The position numbers and the translations under genes were made by a program. A stretch of DNA of 64,000 bases from positions 41,914,722 to 41,978,721 of the forward strand of contig OZ007573.1 of NCBI GenBank assembly GCA_963931925.1, read 5' to 3'. This DNA comes from Onchidella celtica (taxonomy: Eukaryota; Mollusca; Gastropoda; Systellommatophora; Onchidiidae). Under the pieces are notes generated by a model, which was given only the letters and a program-made list of their open reading frames with translations, did no database searches and was not told where the DNA came from. Positions 54,208 through 64,000 of this stretch are shown here, in pieces; position 1 is the first letter of the stretch; each line of letters begins with the position of its first letter.

Positions 54208-56166
54208 TTCTTGTTTTTCCTTCAGTGCTTTAATGATGTCCCCACTTTCTGTGGAATTGCCTTCACACAACTTGATGAATTTTGCTGTAATGTTCATGTT
54301 TGTATACTTTTCTTCAACTCCCTCCTCCCCCACAACCCATGTTAAATTCATGAATCATAGCCAATTGTGTTCATTTGCGATGACATGTTGGAAAATTGAT
54401 TACTAAGTAACCAAGAGAGATCAGTTTACTTATTAACCCCACCTTCCACATGTTGTGACAATATTTAATACAGAGCTCTTACAGCTCTTTGAGAATGCTT
54501 TTCCACAGCTACTTAAATGCAAAGAAACAGGAAAAATTTAAAGATCCCCCTGCCCCTTCTAAAATGTTTTTCAAACCTGAGAGAAGAACTCACAGGCTAT
54601 TCCATGGCTAATCCACTATTTCTCGGATTTTACCATCATTTTTTCTCTAATTTTTAAACTCTAGGGCTTTTCCAGAGATGTGCACAAACCCTATTCATAC
54701 AATACTATGTAGTAACTTCTTCCATAAATATTATCATTTAATTTTTACATTGATGACCATTGTTTCAGATACACACTGTCTTTGAAAGTGAATGAATGTT
54801 TGAAATGCTGAAAACTAATTTTCCCTAAAGTAATTTATTCTTTGATAAGTTCAGTTCAGGGGGAATTAAAACTGAGCTACTGAAATTGTTGTTGTTTTTT
54901 CTGGAGCAATAGTTGCTGTTATTGACATGAACATCTTTGCCTATTTTGGTAAAAATGACCTATCAAGCAAAAAAAAAAAAAAGGTCTATGAACAGAACCC
55001 TGACCAAAAAGAAAAAAAAAAATAGAAAGACAAAAGATTTCTTATTCTGTTATAATCCAAGAATCATCTTTCGACAACATCAAAAAAAAAAAGCATCTGA
55101 CTTTGCCATTTAATTGAAGAACTTTCTGTTTAGAAAAGCATGCCAAAATAATTGGGTTCACAGTGAAAAAATGTTTGGATTAAATGTAATGAGATGATAC
55201 AGCCTGTGTTTTCCTGGGTGTTTTGAGAGTCTCACACATCCCCTCCCTTACAAGAAAGACAGACGGTATGTTGATAGCTATGCAAAGTTCATGCCCCTAT
55301 TTTTCCAGAGCTAAAATGTTAAATTCTAGAGCTACTATTAAATGAGAATAATCTGTGATATACAGGGCATTTTTTCAAAAATTTTAATTTTCATGGTCGT
55401 CCCATAATTATGTCTCCAGAATCCCAGGGCAATGCAGGAACCCTGCAGACAATACCTGTGAGGTTGTACCATGTTTGTTGAAGTTTTACTCATGAAACAT
55501 GTGCAATAGAGGCCACTCCCCGTAACTCTAGTCAGGTTGCAACAACAACAAATACTAGTCTTAAAAGCAAGAGTTTTGCCATGCAAGAGACATCAACATT
55601 GTTTATGGTGCAATTCCAGGAATTATGCATGTGGGTGTTTTTACCATTTTAAAAAAAAAACAAACAAAATATGAAGTAAGTTCAGAAAGAACACTCTGTC
55701 ATCACAAGAAAATCTATACCCCTGTAGGTCTGACATTTTATCTCCCTGTCTTTCTGCTCAAATAATTAATGCCCTCATAGGTTACTTCAGTACACTGGAA
55801 TGGTTGTGTTCACACAACTTTCACATAATAACAAACAGACTGTTTTTCCTCATCAGCTTTCCCCTTTCATCAACTGTTGTTTTTCAAGAAGTGCCACTGA
55901 AAAGTGAATTTCACACATCACTGCAGTTAAAATGCTTGTTATGAACTTCCAGGAGTCTAAATTGTCTATCTCATGTACTGGCCTGACGGTGATGTTGGTG
56001 GTTTTTGAGTTATGACCACCTAATATTACAGTAATGACTGCTCGTGGTGAGATTTGTATTCTCACTATGTGACTTATTGGTATCTTTGATAGTTTTGAAA
56101 TTATAAGCAGAAATATTTTTGCCACATGCTCACCTGTGAGAAACCTCCCTCTCACCAAACTGTAAC
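52773..56166. other. AT-rich non-coding stretch downstream of the LRR-Ig gene
   Basis: Only a GT microsatellite near 54,181-54,207 and scattered A runs were noticed. There is no poly-G run of ten or more. Part of it may be a long 3' untranslated region, but nothing fixes this. No gene recognised. Confidence 0.45.
54181..54207. repeat. (GT)n microsatellite
   Basis: About 13 consecutive GT units. Confidence 0.95.
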
Positions 56167-56387
56167 ATCGTCACTGCTCTACAGTAATAGCATTTGCTAG
56201 ATTTATGCCAATAGGCAAGTAATGGATCATTGTATTCCTCAGCATGAGGGCTATCAGATAATTACAGAAAAAGAAATGCATGAATAGGAAATTCTAATAA
56301 TCCAATAGAATCATAAATGACAGAAAAACAAACATATCTCAAAAGTCTCAAAAATGACATATACCATCAGCGCAGAGCAGTGACAAT
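56167..56387 (+). mobile_element. MITE family E, copy 1
   Basis: Inverted ends: ATCGTCACTGCTCTAC at the left, and the complement of ATTGTCACTGCTCTGC at the right. Length 221 bp, non-coding. The interior matches the 60,386 copy, for example GCATGAGGGCTATCAGA, ACAGAAAAAGAAAT, CCAATAG and ATATCTCAAAAGT. The superfamily is not clear; no confident target duplication was seen. Confidence 0.75.
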
Positions 56388-58212
56388 ATGTTCTCTGGTA
56401 ATATGGGAAAATTGTTGATCTGCTAGTATATGAGATGGATGATATAATGATATCCTCCGTTACAGATCTCCCTGGTGCCAGTTTGACGTAAGAACTGTTG
56501 TATTAATCTTCACTTGCAGAAAATCTGCTCCAGGAAGGGCTGTTTCATCTTTTATATAAAAAATATGTCATTTTTCTTAAACTCATGTTGAACTGGTGAA
56601 AAAATTCTGTACAAAAACAGAACAAGTGCTGAACAGATAAAACTGAATCTTTCAACACTTGTTCTGTTTGTTATGCGGTATGATGTGTGTGTGTGTGTGT
56701 GTGTGTGTGCGCGTGCATGTATGTATATTTACATGTGAAGACCACAGTGGAAGTACACCCAGAGTCACAAAAATGTGAAAATGAGAAAAAAGTTTCAAAG
56801 TCCCACAACTTGCCTCTTGCAACTGAAAATATTTTGCGATTGCAGCCGTTTTTTTTCTTTCAAACTTCGGTTTCCCAGAGACGAGGCGGAAAAACTTTTG
56901 CAAATCAGATTAATTGAAGTAAGGGTGTTTATGACCTTTTGTAATGAGAACATTCTTGTATCCTCAGCATCGCATGGTTGTTGTTTATGTTCTTATAAGC
57001 TTGAAAACTTTTACATGTGGCATGCCCAGGGCAAAAGCACAAGAAACAGTTCTTTGGCCATGAATTGTCCTTATGGTCCGTTGGGGGTGGGGTTGGGGGT
57101 GGGGGGTGGGGGGGGGTGTAAATAAGCGAGAGGTATGCTTGAGCAAGAGAGAAAAAAAGATCTTAGTATAAGAAAGAAAGGGTGGATATTTTGTCATCAT
57201 CACCAATGTATATTACCATCCTCATGAAATAAAGAGATGTAAATTAGTCAGAGTCATCAAGAAATTTTCCTCTTGATCAACTTCAACTGTGTTGTACACC
57301 AAACGAATTTGTTACATGAACCCAGCTTGGATATATGGGGGGATGAGGGTGAAAATCATGTTTTGTGGCTATGGGTGTTTCTCCTGGTGGCCTCCAGGTG
57401 TAAAAGTATTTGGCACATATTAAAGTACTGGATTTCATAGATAATTTGAACCTATGATTTTTGCCTTTTGTGTGACCAGACCCCAATTGTGTGTTTTTTC
57501 TACTATTGTACTCCAGAAAGTTGCTGATAAATCACATATATGTCACGCAGCCAGTCAAAATGAGTCACTTGTCGCTTTTTATCATAATAGAGTTATTAGT
57601 ATTATGTAAAAGCTTATTTAATGCACTTTCATGTGGTGAAAAAATTTTTGAGCTAGCTTAATTTTAGCCTGAGATATTGCAGTTTAAAGGGTTGGGGGGT
57701 GAGCCCTGAACAATGGCGGAAATCCCGAGAAAATCGCGATTAAAGATCCGGCTGAAACAAAACAGTTAGATACCTGCCTCAGAAACTCCTGACTTTAATC
57801 ATTTTATACTTAAAATCTGCCAATTTCATTAACATTTTCTAGTTCAGAAATGGATAAACTTTCCATTTCCGCAATAAAAAAAAAAATTGATATCTGACCC
57901 CCCAAACAAGTTCAACTCCCGATTTCTCTGGTTCAAGCCCAGCGACAAGTGTCTCATTTTGAATGGCCGCCAGTCATATTAATACTTGGATCACCTGTGT
58001 ATCATTCCATGCTTAACAGTGGAGGTGCGGGGAAGAGAATCATACTAAGCCCAGTCAGCTGCTGGCAGACAAGAAGTGCACACCATAATTTTCTATATCT
58101 TCTTAATAATCCAGGAACACCCTATCATACCAAGTCCTGTCAGACACAGACAGTTTCCTTTTCAAATCGTGATTGTAAAACAATATCTTTTGTGCCAATT
58201 TTTCATCACAGA
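56388..58212. other. Non-coding stretch, no gene seen
   Basis: Includes a GT microsatellite near 56,683-56,711 and a G-rich patch near 57,080-57,117. The 116-codon frame at 56,775-57,125 ends in that G-rich patch and has no protein features. Confidence 0.5.
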
Positions 58213-58335
58213 TTTTCATCAGTCGGCTCTAGAGGTTGTTGTTAGAGGACCACCGCACTTTGCATAGAAAGCTTTAACTGGACAGTGAACACAACTCAGT
58301 ATTTTCTCTGGTCTGGGTTCGAAAAGCCAATCAAT
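58213..58335 (-). mobile_element. MITE-like repeat family F, further copy
   Basis: Reads GGTTGTTGTTAGAGGACC, CACTTTGCATAGAAAGC, GGACAGTGAACACAACTCAG and TATTTTCTCTGGTCTGG. This is the reverse orientation of the 20,596 copy. Confidence 0.5.
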
Positions 58336-58887
58336 GATATGACCTTTCCCATTTTGGGCTGACCAATCAACACTTTTGCCTTTGACATCCATTCAAAAGT
58401 GAAAAATACTATTATCAGCTCACCATGTTAGCACTAATCCTTCAAAAACAACCACCAAGATAAATAAACTGTACTTGGTCATCCCAACAAATGTTGTCGT
58501 GTCACCCATACATTGTTTTCTGGATTGAAAATAAAAATGTTCTGTTCACTTTTCACCACTGAGTGTATATAATTGCTGTTTTCTCATTTGTTGAAAATAC
58601 TTTCTGAAATTATCTGTTTCAAGTTTGAGCTGTTTCCAGGACAATGCTATCTTATTTTTGCTGACAATACTGCAGCCAACCCTGTTGTTCAACCAGGAAA
58701 GAGTTCCGTATGTCCCAACCACCCAGCCAATCCACAACCCTCAACCTATTCCTAAACCCGATTGTCATGATTCGGATATTATTAAAACTCACGCAGAGAG
58801 TGAGTTGTTGTTGTTTACCAGGGCCATGAGAAATTGGCTGGTGGCCTTGAACGGTCCTCGCCAAATTATAGTTGGTGAGTAAATAAA
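58336..58887. other. Unassigned stretch with a possible small exon
   Basis: A plus-strand frame from a CTGTTTCCAG acceptor-like site (ending near 58,638) to a TTGGTGAGTAA donor-like site (near 58,873) would encode about 79 residues, including HAESELLLFTRAMRNWLVA. No family was recognised and chance is a real alternative. Confidence 0.2.
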
Positions 58888-59960
58888 TGTAGAGTTAAAC
58901 TGCTAGAGTCACGCTTGTCGGCTTTAATGTTCGTGATTAATAAGTAATGGAGTAGGGGTGAAACAAGGTGGGGACAGTTGACATTGTTAAGTATGACTAG
59001 ACAAGTTTTTGCACGTTAACTGGCTGGTAGAATAGTGCAGACGTATTACTACAGTTAAAATGGTGGGAGGTTTCGACCTATGAGATAGCTGAACTAATTG
59101 GGCCAGCGGACTAGCACGCTGGGTAGTTGGTTAGTATATAACATCGTGTAACGTTCAGATTTAGTGAATACAGACGAGAGAAGCATCGTTTCGTGAAGTA
59201 TCTCCGGTTGGCCAGTACCTGAACTGTGTGGTCTGAAGACTAAGAAGTCCTTGCTAACGGACTGACTGAGCTCTAGAAAGAAAGGTCTGAGTGGGCTGAC
59301 CTTTGAAAGCCCACGCTGCGCTATTTTGATGTTCGCGCCTCTCAGTAGGCGTGAGCAATGGTAATATATCTTAATTATTCAAGTATAATAGAGATCGGAG
59401 ATAGAGAGAGAACTACAGCCTCATAGGAAGGCTAAGGAAACCCCAGCTGGCACTCGACCCCGAGTGTCCTGTATGATAGATCTATTGCCATAGTATGATT
59501 GGAATAATATAGCACATTGTTGATGAATTGAATAGTGATTGTGCATAAAATATAGTCTTTTGGCAACTGCTTAAATTACCTACAAGCCGAAGAGTGCTTC
59601 TGTAGGCTTTGAACGTACTGGGCTCTCCTAACATTTAAGCCCATATGATTTATGGAGAGTTTGCCTGGCGACTGGCCAGTGGCGACTCAACTGTCACTTT
59701 AAATTGATATCCAGTTTCGTATAATATACCTATTTACTATTGATTGCAGTACCTCCATAGTTACATGAATATCATTGGTTAAGTTATTAATTAGAGTTTT
59801 TGGTTTGAATATATACCTCTGTCTTTTGTTTTGTTATTAATATTTATGTAAACTATGGCCTGACCGGCCTGACATATATACGCTCTAGTTATTTAGTACT
59901 TTTCTTGTGTGGTTGTGTCCGAGTGTGAGTTAGCTGCCTCTCGTGCAGTCGTAACATCCC
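58888..59960 (+). mobile_element. Possible solo LTR-like fossil
   Basis: About 1.07 kb from TGTAGAG to CGTAACA with a TATATAA box near 59,135 in a promoter-like setting, and no coding content on either side. Size, TG...CA ends and layout resemble the LTR-like region at 17,706-19,012, but clear sequence similarity between the two was not seen. The call is weak. Confidence 0.22.
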
Positions 59961-60385
59961 CAAGACCCTAACTCTGCTCGTGACATCTGGAGGGGACACC
60001 CGAATCTTATCCATAACCCTATCCCTTACCCTTAAAGAACTGTACGTGTTCAAAGTGGTTTGACATAAGGAGCTTTTTTCTTTTCCCTAATCCCCTTGGA
60101 TGAAAACACACTTGAGGTCCAAGATTTTTAAAATCTACACTGTTTTTGTACATTGCAACACCTAATGACTAACCTGATATCCCAGTGCATTAATCTGGTT
60201 ATGGTATATATATATATATATATGTAAAAAAAAACAAACATATCTTCTTTACAAATGGTTCAGTTATAACAAGATAATAGAACAGTAAGTTAGTGCTGTG
60301 TGATGTTTGTTTTCAATTTGTACAAAATGCCTCATGCCACTCACACATGCCTTATATTACACCCTCCTCCCTAGAGAATTGGCAT
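59961..60385. other. Non-coding stretch, no gene seen
   Basis: AT-rich with a short (TA)n run near 60,207-60,223. Confidence 0.5.
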
Positions 60386-60643
60386 ATCATCACTGCTATA
60401 TGACAATGGCATATATGTCAGACTTATGCCAAAAGGCAACTGGCGGTTAATTGCATTCCTGCGCATGAGGGCTATCAGACAATTTTACAGAAAAAGAAAT
60501 TTTAATGCGCCAATAGGAAAATACAATAATCCAACATTATCATAATGACGTAAGTCACCAGATGACAGGAAAGGACAGTTTTTTCTGAATATCTCAAAAG
60601 TGTCGATTATGTCTTATGCCATTAGCGTAGAGCAGTGACAATA
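60386..60643 (+). mobile_element. MITE family E, copy 2
   Basis: Inverted ends: ATCATCACTGCTATATGACA at the left, and the complement of ATTGTCACTGCTCTACGCTA at the right. Length 258 bp, collinear with the copy at 56,167 and slightly longer inside. Non-coding. Confidence 0.75.
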
Positions 60644-62919
60644 TAAGACAATGACAGAAGGCCATGGTTGCATCACATCTGCTACATTTAAAGGATGTCA
60701 TTCAAAATGAAAATTTTCCCAAGATGATATCACTAAGCTATCTATCTTCCCATCATAATTTCCAACTCTGAAATACTGATTTCCTGGGTTATTTCACACC
60801 AGTAAGAAACATTTCATCCAAAATCATATTTGCAACCACAAACTTCTGCTATAGTCTCGCTAACAAATTTTGTTTCATTCACAATGACATACACCAAGTC
60901 CTAAGGCTGACAATAAATTGAATGGTTATGTAAACGTAGAAATCACAACTATGGTCAGTGTCAAGATGCTGTGCATAGTTGGGACAGATGCTGCTGCTAC
61001 AGTTACTACATTCACTACTTAGACTCACTCAGTTCAAATGAATACAGGGGCCGTGCATAAAGTATGTACACTTGATTTTGGCAATTTTTGATCCCCCCGG
61101 CATATGATCATTATTACAGTAGCGAATATTCATGATACTTGCTGAATATTTCAAAACTTTTAGCGACATTCTGCATGGAATTGTTCATTATGTGTTTGAT
61201 TATCAAGCATTCCTCCAACTCATTTTCGTGAAAGAAAAAAGTAAAGAAACCCAAACTTTGTACAATCATTACCAAAATCGAAAAGTCATACTTTTGCTCC
61301 CCAGAAACCCCTTCTCCTACCATGTATGCCATCCATATGCTGAGGACGTCCCAACCCAAATGTTCATATTTTATGGTTGGCACCACACATTAAAGTGAAC
61401 ACCAAGTATTTCACATGGTCACCAGTGCAAGAAATTTACAACATCATAGGGAAGATGATGAATTTCCAAGCTGTACATCACTATCTGAATGTATTTTGGT
61501 ACATTAACATACATATTACTACCACCCACCCAAGTGTGAGATATTTTAGACTAGTTGCACGGCATGAAACTCAAATAACAATCACAAATTATTATATGAT
61601 GAACCCCCTCGTGTTATCATGTGTTTGATGTAGACCTATTTTCTGTCACTGAGGAGAATACGAACCCTATTATTGTTGGTCAAAATTGTACGCATGCAGC
61701 CATTCAAACCAAAAAATTATTGCACAATGTGAAATTTGTCTTATTTTCCAAAATTTGTGACGAAAAAAAATTGCTACAGTCAGAAATATTCTGTTTGTTT
61801 TTATTTAATTCAGCATTCTTTCCACCCATTTGCGTGAATATTTCACTGAGATTGATGCATACGTCAGCATGAATTTTTGAAAATACCCTCAAATCACCCC
61901 TATTAGGTGTGCTCAGAAAGAAGCACGGTATCAAGTGAGTTGTAATGTAAGCAATGTTACGAATGTATGACCCTGACTGTATCACCAGAGTTGCACTGTA
62001 GTTGTGTGTGTGTGTCAGGCGCTGGACTTTTGACTGTTTTGCATGTTGTTTTACACTGGATAGATTATTGTCTTGTTACGTCTCCAACGGAGGATTAAAA
62101 AAATATTACAAAAATGTTTACTGTGTTATTTTGTATCTATTCAGTTTATACATTTGTGTATCTGATGGTTTGATGAATTCAGAATGACACTTCTATTGCA
62201 CATTACGGTAATTGAAGAAATGTAACGGGGAGGGTGGTGTTTGTCCCAGACAACCAGCGACAGGAATTTAGGTGGTCTCTCAATAAACAGTGGGAAAAGC
62301 CCAAAAAGGAAATTACCTGTACCCACAAGACCAACATACACAGGAACAAAGATACTGAGGTAAAAAAATCAAAAAAAAATCATAAAGCCATTGGAAATCC
62401 ATAAACTTGCAACTCATCATGAAGAACTTTTGTTACGAATGCTCGAAAAAGGTTAGGACCGGAAGGAAAGATCTCAACAAGTACAAACATTATTATAAAA
62501 AAAAAAAAACTATTGGTGATAGTCAATAGTGCAATTTTGGCCATTTTTTTGCTTGAAGCTACAACCTAAATGACACTTTCAAAAATTATAAAATTAATTT
62601 TCTTCAGCGTCAACTAATCCAGCCCAATCGGTTTTGTACTGACTGATTTTGTTGTCTGAAGTTTCAGGTATTTTTAAATAAAAAGTTGCAAAACATAAAA
62701 TACAATGGTATTTGTTTCGCTCCCAGTAAGCCCACCACACCAGAAACAATATTAATACATGTTGTAATGTGATAAGCGCAATTTCCCTACCAGAAATAAG
62801 TCATAGTGCTCTGGTGCGCGTGATATTTGTAGTAAGACTGCAGACTATGGGAAACTTCCTTGACCAAAAATAAAGAGAGAGAGATAAAACGGTGGGTTCA
62901 CAGATTTATCCCGGACAAT
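60644..62919. other. Non-coding stretch, no gene seen
   Basis: AT-rich. Near 61,047 the phrase GGGGCCGTGCATAAAGTATG resembles the end of a common invertebrate MITE, but no partner end was found. Frames of 80-93 codons show no protein character. Confidence 0.45.
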
Positions 62920-63030
62920 GGCGGGTACCTCATCTAGTACATGTGCATAATAAAACTCTTGGTCCACAGGATGGAACGCAAAGTAAGAGTGAAAAACGGT
63001 AAACCCAGCATGATGATACGCACAGTAAGA
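62920..63030 (-). repeat. Dispersed repeat family C, weak copy
   Basis: GGAACGCAAAGTAAGAGTGA and CCCAGCATGATGATACGCAC match the extended end of the 47,845 copy (GAAACGCAAAGAAAAAGG, GTAGCATGATGAGATACGCC). The rest is diverged. Confidence 0.4.
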
Positions 63031-64000
63031 AAACCTTTCAAAGCAGCACAAAACTGCTTGCTGGATGAAGTATACCACAAACACACATTTCAGTGACAAA
63101 AAATGGGGGGGGGGGTCAGAATGTGTTTTACAAAATGTGGTTGCACACCTGAGAATTCTGATACACAGGAGCAGGAACATATTCCACAAATTTACTATTT
63201 CATTTTTGAACACTGGAGCCAGAAAAAGAACAGTCATGAATCTGTGTGTTAAACCTAAAGTAACAAGTCCAAGATTCAACACCCCCAAAATGTCCATAGG
63301 AAGGCCTCAGAACTGTAACAGTTGTTTTCATTTTTGTTCAAAAAAGTGCATCATATATTGATAGTGTTTGGCACAAACCAGCTGGCTCGGGAATTTTTAT
63401 TTCTTTTTATAGAACCAATTTGTGAAGCTTGGAATCCCACATCATACGTAAAAATAGCTACATGTATTAGTGTTACCATTATCCAACAGAAATACTCAAA
63501 ATAAACCTGTGATCAAACAAGGTCCATTTCCCTCTTTGTTTTATCGTCAGTTTTTTGTTCCTCCGGTAAAATTTGCTTATCTTGACTTGGCTGATTTGCA
63601 CCTGACACGCATTGATACGCTTAGTAAATGCTGCACTGCCACAAATAACATCTTGCATGATTATTCCGATTGCAGTGATTACTAGATACAGTCCAGGAGC
63701 AGGAGAAGCAGGAAAGCATCTTCATAAAGACGCTAGGAATGAGAAACAGCTAAAAATGTCCCTGCAATGGAGCAAGTTAAGCAGTATTCACAACTGAACT
63801 CACTGTAAGATCCGGGAGCAACTTAAGCAGTATTCACAATTCACTGTAAGATCCATTTAAATTTTTTTTTAAATATTAAAGAGAACCAAGGTAAACCAGA
63901 TACACAAACACATGAAAGCATGCAGCAAAATGCAACTCATAGGATGCAGACATTTTTTTTAAAAACAAAAAATGGAGCTGGCATTTACAAAGACGATTTG
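63031..64000. other. Non-coding stretch, no gene seen
   Basis: One poly-G run near 63,106 and A/T-rich sequence up to the window edge. A tandem-like echo of CACTGTAAGATCC occurs at 63,801 and 63,842. No gene recognised. Confidence 0.5.

Noticed and set aside
61047-61110. End of a common invertebrate MITE (GGGGCCGTGCATAAAGTATG)
   Set aside because: The phrase is suggestive, but no inverted partner end or flanking duplication was found nearby.

Overview
The window looks like invertebrate animal nuclear DNA, most likely from a mollusc and perhaps a gastropod. It has long non-coding stretches, very many microsatellites, LINE, SINE and MITE debris, and only one clear host gene. The mollusc guess rests on the general style of the repeats and on the LRR-Ig receptor. 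It is an inference, not a species call.

Layout. 0-4.9 kb: GA and poly-G tracts, copies of short dispersed repeats, and a minisatellite that grew inside one of them. 4,985-8,493: a complete-looking hAT-type DNA transposon on the minus strand, with matching 13-bp terminal inverted repeats and an unbroken 778-residue transposase. 8.5-16 kb: non-coding DNA with a tRNA-derived SINE, a 19-copy 36-bp array, and GATA/GACA blocks. 16.5-24.3 kb: a transposon graveyard with a CR1/Rex-like LINE tail, an LTR-like fossil, a second LINE 3' end on the minus strand, and a decayed P-element/THAP9-type transposase. 25.5-36.5 kb: three more minisatellites (88-, 50- and 52-bp units), two copies of a short non-autonomous hAT element, and small dispersed repeats. 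39,427-42,672: a full-length RTE-like LINE with an intact 1005-residue endonuclease/reverse transcriptase, a TGA-type tail and a perfect 12-bp target-site duplication, so a very recent insertion. 46.3-46.7 kb: an L2-like LINE 3' end.

49,409-52,474: the one convincing host gene, an uninterrupted coding region for a single-pass cell-surface protein of 1021 residues. In order it has a signal peptide, leucine-rich repeats with N and C caps, one Ig domain carrying a histidine-rich insertion, a membrane span, nine tandem 11-residue repeats directly under the membrane, an acidic tail and a C-terminal ETIV, which fits a class I PDZ ligand. 52.5-64 kb: AT-rich DNA with almost no long poly-G tracts, containing a pair of MITEs, another LTR-like fossil and no convincing gene.

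The most notable items are the two apparently intact mobile elements (hAT and RTE), the hendecad array and histidine-rich Ig insertion of the receptor, and the great density of poly-G/poly-C runs. In two places those runs can be seen to have expanded inside a recognisable older sequence. The gene functions come from reading motifs by eye; no database search was run.
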